Origin: Flabesymbios commensalis | Taxonomy: Eukaryota; Annelida; Polychaeta; Terebellida; Flabelligeridae | Assembly: GCA_964017125.1 (NCBI GenBank) | Contig: OZ024915.1 | Span: 19,274,416 to 19,338,415, forward strand | Reading direction: 5' to 3' | Length of the DNA: 64,000 nt | In this document: one piece after another, positions 32,736-43,310 of the stretch | Layout of the letters: the number at the start of each line of letters is the position of its first letter | Numbering within the stretch: the first letter of the stretch is position 1 | Notes under the pieces: generated by a model | Databases searched by the model: none | Told to the model about the DNA's origin: nothing | Seen by the model: the letters and a program-made list of their open reading frames with translations, nothing else | Made by a program: the position numbers and the translations under genes

Positions 32736-35284
32736 TAGTGTAGTAGATAAGGTAACCTATTGTGCATTTTATGATTAAAGCATGAAATTTCTACCACTTG
32801 TAGAACATATCCTAAGGGTCATTTTTAGATGTGGAGGTAAACTGGATTTGACCTCTGATGACCTCTAAAGGTCATTGACCTCGAAAGGTCAAAATATTCA
32901 CTGGCATAGCCAAAAAGTAGTTAAAATTGTATATTATAATGAAATACTAGACCGTTATAACGGAATAATATACCGCTATAGCGGATTAGTATACCGTTAT
33001 AACGTGATATACTAGACCGTCATAACGAAATACGAGACCGTTATAACGGGATGGTAGACCGTTATAACGGATTAGTAGACGGTTATAACGAAATACTCTA
33101 CCGCTATAACGAAGTACTAGACCGTTATAACGGAATATTATACCGCTAAAACGGATTAGTAGGCCGTTATAACGGATTAGTAGATGTTATAAGGGATTGA
33201 AAAAAAATCTTATTGTAATAAAAACACTTTGTTTTGGCTGATATAGTTTTTGCTCTTTGAATTATCCACGCCTGTATTGATATCTGGGCGGATGTAGAGC
33301 TCTCATCTTTGAGAATTGAAAAAAAAATCAAAATGGCAGCCAAGAAATCGCCGAAATTATTATGCTTTTGCCAATTTTTCTTAATAAAAATCCCTCTCTC
33401 AGAGTATTACACGCCGTGATAATTACATAATTGCACCTTCTATTCATTAAGCATATGAGACAATGATCAGTAATAATCTACTTGTTCACTTGCATCCTAC
33501 ACAAGGGGAGGCACATTCAATTACAAGAGAGGGGCGGAGTATTTGAGTATTTTTATCTTGTATTATATAAACCAATCGATGTACATGGCGGTTACAGTTG
33601 ACATCGGCTTCATAAAATTGTGCTTTTAAGGTCAAGTTAAGATCATTTCAAAGGTGTGTATTTTAATATAATATATTGGGACATAATTATAATCACTGTG
33701 TGTTAAAACTATCACCAAATTATCAATCTCATACATATTCTGCAAATGAAAACTCAGTTGTTGTAAGTAAGTAAGAGTATATATTTTTAGGATTTTTTCC
33801 AGTTTGACATTCAAGTGACCTTGATATGACATGTACGTTGCTTTCAGACGGTACCCCAGTAAAACACAGTTCCAAACCATATGATCCTTCATAGCCCAAT
33901 TATGTATTGATATTTTGCCATGGGAGCCCAAGCTGATGTTTCACAATGCTGCAAGATGCAATTTTTGCTCGTACAATTAATCATTGGGAAATGAGTGTAA
34001 TAAGGGGAATAAGGGTGTGATACCCCTCCCAAGGTTGACACTGCCCTCAATTTCTTGAAATTTTTTGTGGAAAATATGTCTGACCAATAATATCTCAAAA
34101 TCAGTCTTTGTAATAGTTAATTGCATCACTAACCGCGTTGAATTTTATATAAAGGGGATATTTTCACATTCTTTTGCGATTTTGACCTTGAAATGAACTT
34201 GATGTAACCTTGCTTTGACCTTGCTGTTATTTTTATCAATAATAGTAGTCTCTCTGTGCATTTGACATATTTGTGGAATACAAAAATAGTTTATAAATAT
34301 GGTACCCGGTAATACACAATTTTCACCACTTTTGGCATTGCGAATGCTTATATGACCTTTCGATGTAGATGACCGCCAGAGGTCATCAGGGGTCAAATCG
34401 AGCTCACCTCCACAATTTAAAATAAAGATCAGGATATGTGCTAATAATGGTGGGAGTTTCATGCTTTAATCATAAAATGCACAATTGTTTTATTATGGGA
34501 GCTTAACGAGTACACTATGACCCAAGTATTTTGCCGAACTTTCTGATTTTTTTTGACATATTTTTGACAGTATGACCTTGAAATGACCTTGATATGACCT
34601 TGACCTTGTTTTTCGTCGTTATCCCAGTAAAACATAATATCAACCCATGTTAGACTTCATAGCCCAAATATGCATCAATAGTTTTCCACGGGAGCCCAAA
34701 CTGATGTTTAACAGCTGCTGTACACTGTAATTTTGCTCGTCCAATTAAACATTTAGGAGGTAGTAAGGTGTAGTAAGGGGAATATCCCCACCCCCAAGTT
34801 AGATACTGCCCTCAATCTCCTAAAATGCGCGTGGAAAAGATATCTGACCAAGACTGTGTCAAAAGTAATCCTTTGTAATAGATGACTGCACCACTAGTAT
34901 TGTTTAAATAGATTAAAAGTGGATATTTTCACTATTTGTGGCCATTTTGACCTTCAAATGACCCTAAAGTAACCTTGACATGACCTTGATGTTATTTGTA
35001 TGATTAACAAGAGTCTCTTAGAGTATATGGCACACTTATGAAATACAAAAACATTTCATAGATATTGTAATACACGATTTTCACTACTTTTTAGCTTCGC
35101 AATTAGATATTTTGACCTTTCAAGGTCAATGACCTCTAGAGGTCACCAGGGGTCAAAGCTAACTTACCTCCACATCTTAAAATAAACTACAGGATATGTA
35201 CTAATAATGGTGGAAGTTTCATGCTTTAATCATAAAATGCACAATGGTTCCATTATGGGAGCTTAACCACTACACTATAAAGGG
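32736..35284. mobile_element. Element E: long inverted-repeat MITE
   Basis: Left arm (32736-~32920) matches the inverse of the right arm (~35105-35284): GTGCATTTTATGATTAAAGC, AGATGTGGAGGTAA, GACCTCTAAAGGTCATTGAC. The right end reads CACTACACTATAAAGGG then TTAA, so the full terminus would be CCCTTTATAGTG. A third partial copy of the arm lies at ~34330-34510 in the right-arm orientation. The interior is two diverged ~0.73-kb repeats (33795-34510, 34565-35284). It contains many TGACCTTGA motifs and the CCGTTATAACGG minisatellite. No coding sequence. Confidence 0.8.
32940..33192. repeat. CCGTTATAACGG minisatellite
   Basis: About a dozen imperfect units of 19-24 bp, such as CTAGACCGTTATAACGGAAT and GGATTAGTAGACCGTTATAA. 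Each is centred on the perfect 12-bp palindrome CCGTTATAACGG or a near variant (CCGCTATAGCGG). It lies inside element E. Confidence 0.88.
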
Positions 35285-35312
35285 TTAAAACGCTAATAGC
35301 CGTGATCAGCCA
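35285..35312 (+). mobile_element. Family B2 MITE, copy 2, right end
   Basis: TTAAAACGCTAATAGCCGTG then ATCAGC continues the B2 copy broken at 32480. Compare TTAAAAACGACAATAGTCGT near position 150. Confidence 0.65.
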
Positions 35313-35327
35313 TCCTGTCATTGGCAG

Positions 35328-35392
35328 GTGTAGTTCCCAATAGAGTGAGAACGAATACATCTGAAGACTACAGGGTGAGATCAGAAGGATGA
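35328..35392 (+). CDS. Candidate receptor-tail last exon
   Basis: After CATTGGCAG|, the phase set by 32018-32077 reads SVVPNRVRTNTSEDYRVRSEG then TGA at 35390. It includes a second tyrosine motif (EDYRV). A donor-like AGG|gtgaga at 35374 and another GAG|gtaaga at 35395 leave open that the exon ends earlier and the gene continues. Confidence 0.38.
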
Positions 35393-35597
35393 GAGGTAAG
35401 ATCATACATTATTTTACTATGGGACAGACTACAAAATAAACTTTGTTGATACGTGAACATGTGTCTGGTCACATGCATAATATTAATATGATAATGATCA
35501 TACAGGGGATTATTCACAATGTGTATTGTCTTTTGGGACACCACAGTGGACCCATGTATATATTACGCCGATACACTCAATACTTCATAATTATTGT

Positions 35598-35735
35598 ATC
35601 CAAGTACATTTCAATGTACTTGTAATGTACCCACGTACATTTAGAAAAACCCTGTACTTTATTTAATCATTTTCAATGTACATGTACGATGTACTTGTAC
35701 CCGAGTACCATATCGATGTACTTGCCCCAACCCTG
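35598..35735. mobile_element. hAT-like MITE fragment
   Basis: Repeated GTACATTTCAATGTACTTG and GTACATGTACGATGTACTTG motifs ending in GTACTTGCCCCAACCCTG. Read on the minus strand this is CAGGGTTGGGGCAAGTAC, a typical hAT-type end. The other end is unclear. Confidence 0.5.
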
Positions 35736-35857
35736 CCATATATTTGGGTCAGCAATGACTTACCCATACTGGTAATTGTGAGGTTGTTATCTGCACAATA
35801 TGGCGAAAAATCTCATAGACTTTTGAATTATGTTTCTATAAGCCATGGTGAGAAAAG

Positions 35858-36183
35858 GGGTTGTTCAATTTGAAATCATCATAATATATATCTTAGTTAG
35901 CTAGATCCGCTTCATTTCAATACCTATTCTATGGGTCTACAGCCAGTATAAATATTTTACTCATTTAGAGTCAATATGGAGTCAACAGATGCATTATAAA
36001 TATTTTACTCAGTTTTTGTAAATTTGAAATCATCATAAACTAGTATAGCTTAGTTAGCTCTTTCCGCTTCATTCGAAATTTCTCTGGTATGGGTCCATAG
36101 CCATTATAAATATCATACTCTTTCAGTGCGTCATAGACGTCAGATTCGGACGTCTTAAATGGTTCCCCGCACTGACAGGATTA
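35858..36183 (-). mobile_element. Family A MITEs: partial body and copy A6
   Basis: Two minus-oriented pieces. 35858-35962 has the body only (TTTGAAATCATCATAATATA, CTATGGGTCTACAGCC). 36012-36183 has the body and hairpin, ending GGTTCCCCGCACTGACAGG. The hairpin (AGACGTCAGATTCGGACGTC) is short. They lie 3' of peptide gene 1. Confidence 0.7.
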
Positions 36184-36238
36184 AGATTTTTTTAATTAAA
36201 AAAAAACAATCAAACAGTTATTAAAATTGTATTGCATA

Positions 36239-36244
36239 TTTATT
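36239..36244 (-). promoter_or_regulatory. Candidate poly(A) signal of peptide gene 1
   Basis: AATAAA on the minus strand, about 150 bp after the stop at 36395. The paralogue has AATAAA at 42695-42700, about 190 bp after its stop. Confidence 0.45.
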
Positions 36245-36394
36245 ATCAGCAAATTCAACATTTCTTTTATCATCTAGTATTATGTGTTAGCCGGTGAAGT
36301 GATATTTTTTAATTGCCGTTATTATTGTGAACGGTGTAAGTTTGAGTTGAGTTGTCATATGTCCAGGTGTGCTTCTTGATTACGGGACAATTGA

Positions 36395-36447
36395 TCAGCT
36401 TTCAACACAGACTGGCCAGAGAGGGGGACACTGCGCTAAATTCACCT
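36395..36447 (-). CDS. Secreted peptide gene 1, exon 3 (disulfide-loop peptide)
   Basis: Acceptor GTTTGTGTTGCAG| at 36448, phase 1. Encodes EVNLAQCPPLWPVCVES and TGA. The two cysteines bracket PPLWPV and would form a small loop. The paralogous exon at 42887-42936 keeps QCPPxWPVC but differs on both sides. Final exon of a 60-residue precursor (exons 38404-38455, 38164-38241, 36395-36447). The loop recalls short Pro/Trp single-disulfide peptides such as molluscan contryphans, but spacing and precursor differ, so no family is claimed. Confidence 0.68.
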
Positions 36448-38163
36448 CTGCAACACAAACGACAATCAGATTAAGTTCCAACCCACTTGCAGTTGCAATG
36501 CTACACAAAGACATATATTAGTTCCGATTATATAATGTTTTTGCAACAATACTGTGAATGTGTCATCATGTGTGCCAAACCCGCATGGGCAAAGCTGTAT
36601 GGAATGGGTCCAGTGTAATACGAAAGTAATTTGTATAGCTGTCATCACAAGTTTGAAATGATGCAGCCTATTTAAATTGCTAGCGTAGTATGGAGTATTT
36701 GGATCTTGTTGGGATATTGAGGAACCGGTTATTTAATTTATCCCTACAAAATGTACAAACTGGATTATTAATATGCATGCAAAGAAGATGCTTTGACGTT
36801 TTCGCGATAAAAAATAACCAATATTTTAACTGTGATGTCGATTGTAAATTATAACAGACGTATTGACATTATTTTTACTACTGAAATCATCAGTCACTAA
36901 GATGTGGGACTTTTCAGCATTGCCACTGGCTGTCATACTTGATTTTTTAAATCACGTATTGTCGACAATGTGTAGGCGTAGGTTAAACGCGATTACATTA
37001 GACGGATTATTACTTTATTTCAAGATGGGCAAAGTATGCACAATCGCCTATTGAGATTTTTTTTGAAACTGGCAACAAAAAAACAGCTGCCAGTTTTTCT
37101 GAAACTGGCCACTGTTTTTTTGTACCATTTCTGGCATTTGTAGTCATTATAGGCAACAGATCTTGAGCGCGGTCAGCTCTTATACGAGATTTTATACGGG
37201 ACCTTTATTCATTTCCCAGTAAAAACAAGCCAATAAAACAATGCTGGTTTGAGGGAAGCTGTCCTTGTTGCGAATATGCTGCTGTTCAGCCCAGTAGACA
37301 AGAACAGCTTCCTACAAGCAGCGCTACTGGTGCCAGTGGTAGTGCCGGTGCTGAATTAGCAATTTTACTATTGGTTTCCAGTAGACAGGTAGACCAATCA
37401 CAGCTAGGTTCGAGAAAACCCACCCATCTCGCCTCGTCAGTCCTGACATTGCTTCTACTGTGCAACTCAATTTAAACCTTGCCATGTCAGACCCGTTTAT
37501 AATTATATACGTTCTAAGTAATTTTAAAAACAAAATACAAAGTCCACTGAAATTGCGAAATGCATTTTGCAGTAGCTTCTCAATCATATTTGTCATTGAT
37601 AGAAATAGTTTTCGTGATTTTGAGCTGCGAATTGCTTTACTAATAATTTTAGGTTCAAATGAATACATAATACTACCAGGTAATTCAGTAAGATATAATG
37701 GTTAATTGTAGGGAGGTCAAACGCTTCACAAATACAGCTCAAAAGTGTCTGCAAATTTTGAGGGTTTTTATCTTTATAAAAGATCATTTTCCCAACTGTG
37801 TGCTTCAAAAATCTTCAGATACAGTTTTTTGAGAATTTTATTGTAGTTTTCACAAATGCATTTAATTTTTGTGTGAGGTGGTGCATAAAGGTGCACAACT
37901 ACCACCTATCAGAAAAAATGACGTTTTACAATCTCTTTTTTCCTTTATATCTTTGTGAAAAAAATATTCGGATAAATTAATATAAATTCAGATCTGTATA
38001 TCTCAAATGTCTGTCTAATTTTCTATAAAAAAACATTTCAGCCGATAGAAAAAATGGCCTGACCATTCTACTTATAGCCAGCAAAACCTTACTCTCGTGT
38101 AGATCTAGCACTCACAAGTGTGGTACAATATATAGCATCATAATAAAATCAAAATGTTCAAAC
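36448..38163 (-). other. Intron 2 of peptide gene 1
   Basis: 1716 bp. Its first ~300 bases match the corresponding part of gene 2's intron 2 (near 43320-43420: GTATCTGGATCATATTGGGA versus GTATTTGGATCTTGTTGGGA). A weakly protein-like minus-strand stretch at 37320-37920 has stops and no recognised motif. Confidence 0.5.
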
Positions 38164-38241
38164 CTTTTCCGTCACCTGGTACATGTTTTTCTTTGGGCTC
38201 ACTCCTATTTCCAGCTGGATTTGCACCAGTCATGTCAAAGG
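38164..38241 (-). CDS. Secreted peptide gene 1, exon 2 (propeptide)
   Basis: 78 bases between TATTGTAG| (38242) and GGAAAAG|gtttga, phase 1 on both sides. Encodes AFDMTGANPAGNRSEPKEKH and VPGDGK, a hydrophilic spacer just after the signal peptide. The paralogous exon (46612-46689) has the same length, phase and donor. Reading on past the donor gives a short hydrophobic tail (GLNILILL). That tail is less likely, because the cysteine exon is conserved in both copies. Confidence 0.7.
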
Positions 38242-38403
38242 CTACAATACAAATTAACAATTTATCATTTCTGACTATCATGAATATATTGATATCTAAT
38301 CGGAAATGACAATAACGTAGCAAATCGTAATTGACTGAGCCTACTACAATTTAAGAGAGTATATATAACCAATATCCATTGATGTTTTCTGCGAAGTGCT
38401 TAC

Positions 38404-38455
38404 CAAGTTGAGTCAAAAGAATGCTGACAAAAAGAAATAAATACACAGACTTCAT
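38404..38455 (-). CDS. Secreted peptide gene 1, exon 1 (signal peptide)
   Basis: ATG at 38455: MKSVYLFLFVSILLTQL, then CTTG|gtaagc. A classic signal peptide: basic start, hydrophobic core, cleavage likely near TQLA. A TATA-like box (TTTATAAG on the minus strand, 38557-38564) lies ~100 bp upstream and is conserved in gene 2. The start is fixed by the paralogue, which matches at all but three residues. Confidence 0.82.
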
Positions 38456-38556
38456 GATGCGTGTGTCGGTCGGGCTTCCCACTTTGGTCAAATTTTGTCT
38501 TTCTCATTTAATCTTCCCCCAAGTGCTAAAGTAGGATTTGGTGGAGCCTTGACCTA

Positions 38557-38564
38557 CTTATAAA
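38557..38564 (-). promoter_or_regulatory. TATA box of peptide gene 1
   Basis: CATACTTTATAAGTAGGTC on the minus strand. The same block in gene 2 reads CATACTTTATAAATAGGTC. Both are ~100 bp before the ATG, and the flanks are conserved (CCACCAAATCCTAC). Confidence 0.6.
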
Positions 38565-38701
38565 GTATGCTTATCGATTTGGTTAACCTTCAAATCTACT
38601 ACATTGGATACATTCACAAAGCGCTACAGATGTTAGTTAATTATTATTTAAATCTTAAACATATTTATTCACCTGTTCGCAGGGTGAACGACTCCCAAGC
38701 G

Positions 38702-38946
38702 TTTAAAACTTTCAGCGCAGGGACCGTCTTTAGACGTCAGAATCAGACGTCTTTAGACGTCAGAATATGACGTCTAAAGACAGTCCCCGCACTAAAACGG
38801 TAAAATATTTAAATTGGCCGTAGACCCATAACATAGTTATTCAAATGAAGCGAGAAGAGCTATTTACATGTATGTTGATTGGAAAATTGAGAGAAAACTT
38901 TGGTCTCCATGGTTTATGCAGAAATATTTCAGCGTTGTAAGAGTTA
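38702..38946 (+). mobile_element. Family A hairpin MITE, copy A7
   Basis: Full length (~245 bp): TTTAAAACTTTCAGCGCAGG, triple-GACGTC hairpin, CCCCGCACTAAAACGG, body, CAGCGTTGTAAGAGTTAC. It lies upstream of peptide gene 1 and is absent from the matching place upstream of gene 2 (near 50640). Confidence 0.85.
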
Positions 38947-39011
38947 CTGATTTTAAACGATTAATCAGCACTGGATCTATTGAGGTTTGCAACAAATCAA
39001 ACATTTCTGTG

Positions 39012-39270
39012 TTAACCCTTAACCCTTAAAGCGCGGAAATCATTTGTAAAAAACATCGCAACTAAAGGGTTTTTCAATTTGAAAGCATCATAAATGTCTT
39101 AGTTAGTTCTTTCCGATTTATTTGAATACCTGTGTTATGGGTCTACGACCATTATAAAGCTTTTTACTCTTACAGCGCGGGGAGCGACTTTAGTCGTCAG
39201 AATCTGACGACAGAATCAGTCCACAGACGTCTGATTCTGACGACTAAAGTCGTTCCCGCGCTGTAAGGGT
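39012..39270 (-). mobile_element. Family A hairpin MITE, copy A8
   Basis: Reverse copy: TTAACCCTTAACCCTTAAAG at the right end, body (ACCTGTGTTATGGGTCTACG), then hairpin CGGGGAGCGACTTTAGTCG...CGTTCCCGCGCTGTAAGGG. It sits at the same TTAA that holds family C copy C3 in the duplicated block (50713). Confidence 0.85.
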
Positions 39271-39393
39271 GAAGTGCTAACCTCATCTATTTCTGTTTTC
39301 ACAGATGTGTTATATGTCCTTCAAACAAACAATAAATAGGCTAGATTGGCATATGTTGCTATATCGACACAAATAATTGTACATTTAGCAAGT

Positions 39394-39540
39394 TTAACCC
39401 TTTATTTGCTACTGACATATATATTGCGTCGCAGGACAGGTTTTCATGCCAAACTGAACATTTTCAATATATATATTTCCATTCACTGTAAGATGTGAAT
39501 TGCGTCAGCAATTCACATCTTACTGTGAATGGAAATATCC
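39394..39540 (+). mobile_element. Family F hairpin MITE, copy F1
   Basis: TTAACCCTTTATTTGCTACT, GCAGGACAGGTTTTCATGCC, then a near-perfect hairpin at 39475-39537 (CATTCACTGTAAGATGTGAA / TTCACATCTTACTGTGAATG). The right end is not located. The left end is shared with 51208 in the duplicated block. Confidence 0.75.
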
Positions 39541-39544
39541 GAAT

Positions 39545-40200
39545 TATTCATTAGTTTATTTAGTTAAAAAAAATTATAATTATTTTTTTTATAATTGAGA
39601 ACCAAAATATTTCAAGAAAAACTAGTAAGTAGCTTCTTGGGTGATCAATTTATTCTGTTGACAAAGTCTCTCAATCAATGCCTCAATGAATTGAATATGT
39701 TACAGTGTGTGGCTTTACATAGTCTGTTTATGAAAATCGTTAGCTGTTAGACACGTTTTATATTTCTATACATCTGGTCTATTCCCACGAAAGTGATAAA
39801 TTTAGACCATATTTAGAAAAGTTCCCTTTACTTATGGGTTTTGTCAAGGTAAAAAAATTTCTAAAATCAGAGAAAAACTCGGAAGTGGGAGGGTGGGTCT
39901 CCCCCAACTCGTATTTTTATTTTTTTGGAGGAATTTTTTTGTTTTTGTATGTTTTTTGTGTTGTTTTCGTGCTTCCGATCATCTAGAAAAAAAATGCATA
40001 GGGGGTGGGTGGGTGTTGTCTGTCCAATCCGAGTTTTTGTCGGATTTTTTTATTTTTAACTTGACAAGACCCCTCAATATTGAAAATACACAGCCCCTTT
40101 GTATCACACATTTTGAAGCGTCACACCGGCACCCGATAAGTCATCAATATATGTATATTTTGTTTTTGTCAATTTGAATTTATACTAGACAATACGGGTT
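39545..40200. other. End of segmental duplication and unassigned sequence
   Basis: 39620-39780 resembles 52890-53070 (TCTGTTGACAAAGTCTCTCA versus TCTGTTGACACAGTTTATCA). The rest is T-rich and the ORF at 39893-40177 is not credible. Confidence 0.4.
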
Positions 40201-40204
40201 TTGA

Positions 40205-41560
40205 AAATCTTATTCAACAGAGTGTGCGGTTCTAGAGCTAATAAAGATACTGAAAAAACATGTTTCATTTACCTTTCTAAAGATTTTGACACATCAGATC
40301 ATACAATTTTTATTTTGAAAATAAGTCACTATGGTCTAGCAGATTAGTCTCTAATTTTAGTTATTAAACTAATAGAAAACAATATGTGCAATTAAACGAA
40401 TTAAACTCAGAAACTAATGACAACTCGTACGATTGTTCCTCAAGGCTGTATATTGGGTCCACTTTTATTTATTTTATGTTAAAAGCAAAGTAAAGGTATC
40501 TAATTTTGTGATTGTATACTTATTGCTGACAATGCGTCATTAATAGTGAGTAAAACATAAAATTTAAATGAGAGTGTTTAATTTTTCGTACCTCGAACAA
40601 AAACATGGATAATCCCATACTACTCATAGAAAAACCGTGATTAAAATAGTAGAAAGTTTTATTTTATTAGGCATAATATTTAAACAAACATTTAACGTTG
40701 ACTGGACACATTAATAATGGTAAATTGAAAATTTCTAGATCTATTGGAATATAATAGAATATATATATAGAAATAAAATATATATAGAAATAAAAAACAA
40801 TTTCCCAATCGATATACTTTTACTTTTAGACAAATATTGTATTCTCCCTGATCATACTTTTTAATTATGCACTGAATGCGTTGGGTTATAAAAATACAGC
40901 AATATTTATTTTCTAAAAAAATATATTTGAATTAGTACAGGAAGTGCATATTTACAGCAAACTAATTCAGTATTCATCAAAAGATATATACAAAATATGT
41001 TTGAATTGCAGCGGTAATTTTTTATCATAACTATATATGTTAATAATAATCTGCCCTTTTCCTCACTCTTTTTTTTAAATTCAACATCCGACAATACAAT
41101 ACGATAAATCAAAGTTTAATAACATTTAAAATAAAATATGAATTTGCTAAAAGATTTCTTTCGTATGGTATTCCACACTTTGTGAACTGTTGTCCAAACG
41201 AAGTAAAATTAAAAAAATATCTACACAATCGTTTGCAGATCTATTTTTACATTGTAAAAAAAATATTTTAAATAGATGTAATGAATGATGTAATTTAGAC
41301 CAATTATTTTGTTGCTTACAATACTGTTAGAAATGTATGTGCATTATTGTTTTTTTTTAAATAACTACAATTTTGCATCTTTCCTATAGCAGGGCTGGGC
41401 TTCTCGATGTCGCAGACTTGCGATCTCGGGATACCTGGCCTCGCTATGGGAAAAAATCAATTGATGTTTATTTCACCATGTTTGTAATAAAATCATCAAT
41501 AATTAGTATATTATATTAAATTTACTTATGTATTTGTTGTTGCGATGCAACCCTGATTAT
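40205..41560 (+). mobile_element. Decayed LINE related to the ORF2 at 3312-6425
   Basis: Broken plus-strand reverse transcriptase and C-terminal coding. Segments: YSTECAVLELIKIL (compare HSTEFAALELVDKL), IYLSKDFDTSDH (compare FLDLSKAFDTLDH), TIVPQGCILGPLLF (compare TGVPQGSILGPLLF), and TFNVDWTH...GKLKISRSIGI (compare NLNWNDHIEKL..KLSRTLGI). Many stops and shifts; old. A 3' UTR-like stretch with CTTCTCGATGTCGCAGACTT lies at ~41395. Confidence 0.72.
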
Positions 41561-41564
41561 AATT

Positions 41565-42280
41565 TAACTTGATTATATAATACATTTTATTTACTTTAAT
41601 TACATTTTAAGATTTTTTGTGTGTACATAATATTGATACAGTCATTATATAACTTTAGTGCACTATTTTTCTTATTGTCTGATTATCCAACTATGCTAGA
41701 TTCGCTTAAATTAAATCTATTGAGTTTCTTGTTTGGTTTGGATGACACCCACGCCAGCGAATATTTACTCTCAGTGGAAAATTATAATTTTTGATATTCA
41801 ACTGCTATTTCTATTCTAAGGCTTAAATTAAAAGAAATTTTATTTTTGACATGTCTTTTCCTGTAGTATTTCTGTAAATTGACTAATTGCAATGAAGTTA
41901 AATTTGGCTAAAATCATAATGCCCAGCATAGCACAGATGTCAATGTGATCTTATATTGATCTCACAAACGAGATCATAGTCTCATCAAATACGTGATATA
42001 TGGGATGTGGATTCGCCATCGAGAATGAAGAGGTTATCAATTGAACTGCAACCTCATTATATGATCTAATGTTAACTGTTTTGTGATGTCACTGTGACAT
42101 ACCCCGAGATTAACGTGTTGACTGAGATGATATAAAACGAATGAATAACCAGACACCATGTTGTAAATTTTGGGAGAAGTAAATGAGTTAGGTTGAAGAT
42201 GTATTACCCGTTGGTTATTTCTTCTAATCGCACGTGTATCCAGCCATCGAATGAATGAATGACCACACAGTAAACATTTT
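41565..42280. other. Stretch without recognised gene
   Basis: AT-rich intergenic DNA between the decayed LINE and a palindrome. Nothing further recognised. Confidence 0.35.
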
Positions 42281-42284
42281 ATCC

Positions 42285-42350
42285 CCTTGGATATGAAAGG
42301 GTGTATCTGCCACTCGGCAAAGTGTCAGATACACCCTTTCATATCCAAGG
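42285..42350. repeat. Near-perfect palindrome, family G
   Basis: CCTTGGATATGAAAGGGTGT(ATCTG) pairs with (CAGAT)ACACCCTTTCATATCC AAGG around a CCACTCGGCAAAGTG loop. A decayed relative is at 22776. The loop motif CCACT...AGTG recurs in the palindrome at 62367. Confidence 0.82.
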
Positions 42351-42886
42351 TGACAATGTGTCCAGCTTCTTGTCACCAAACAACTTGAATGACCCACACA
42401 CATGAGCAAAACAAGAATCGGTGACCAATACCGTAATAATCATAATTATGATTTGTAAGCTAAGGGGTTTGCATTTTCAGGTAATATGAACATAGGAGAT
42501 ATAAATATATCTGAGTGTATCAAAAACAAAGAGTATGCGTTACAAGAAACAAAGATCCCCATCCATGTATGCATAAGCAAGCAGAAGTCACTGATGTTTA
42601 CATTTTCACGTCAGAAAACTGGTAGTGGTTTACAGTGTTTTTGAAGGATGTTTTTATTCAAAAAATTAACACGTAATAATATGGTTAATTAAATTTTATT
42701 ACACAGTCAGGAAAGCTTTTTTTATTATCACAACAGTGAACATATCCTACACTGCTAGTAATTAGCATCACCAGTTAGCCGTTTGACTAATAGTTTTAAT
42801 TGTCTTTACTTTTCATAAATGATCTAAAGTTGTCAGATTTCCAGGATCGTATATTGACTATGCGCTCGCTGTCTATTGATCAATCC

Positions 42887-42936
42887 TCATCTGTCGTCAC
42901 ATACTGGCCAGGACGGGGGGCATTGTACAGCCATCT
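42887..42936 (-). CDS. Secreted peptide gene 2, exon 3 (disulfide-loop peptide)
   Basis: Acceptor TGTTTCTGTTGCAG| at 42937, phase 1. Encodes EMAVQCPPSWPVCDDR and TGA. One codon shorter than gene 1. The core QCPPxWPVC is kept, while the residues before and after have changed. Final exon of a 59-residue precursor (50364-50415, 46612-46689, 42887-42936). No dibasic processing site precedes the loop, so the mature form may be the whole post-signal chain. Confidence 0.68.
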
Positions 42937-43160
42937 CTGCAACAGAAACAATTAGGCCCTATATGAAGTTGAAATGATGCAGCTATAAATGTTCAGCATT
43001 ATAATTATAATTTGATACTGCAAAAAGAGTGTCATGTTTTCGATTGCATGCAACTGATCGACAAATAATGATCAGAGTTGATAAGGTGATGTACCACACA
43101 GCAAATAGACATGTCAATGTTATTGCTATTTTTGTTGTTGTCATCACATGCTTGAAATAT

Positions 43161-43310
43161 CTTTAGGCGTCAGATTCTGACGCTGCACTAAAAAAAAAAA
43201 TAATCACAATGGCCGTAGACTCATAACATATGTATTCAAATGAAACGGGAAGAGCTAACTAAGACATTTCTGATCAGGTCAAATTGCAAAAAAACTTTGT
43301 TTTGGTTTAT
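43161..43310 (+). mobile_element. Family A MITE, copy A9 (short hairpin)
   Basis: CTTTAGGCGTCAGATTCTGA then CGCTGCACT, then the body (GGCCGTAGACTCATAACATA, AACGGGAAGAGCTAACTAAG). The left terminus is lost. Confidence 0.7.

Noticed and set aside
32940-33192. Bacterial-type terminator or operator cluster
   Set aside because: The palindromes are a minisatellite inside an animal MITE; the surroundings are plainly eukaryotic.
38138-38323. Single-exon reading of the propeptide ORF ending in a hydrophobic tail
   Set aside because: It ignores the AG| acceptor and the |GT donor, both conserved in the paralogue. Spliced joining to the cysteine exon is open in both genes.
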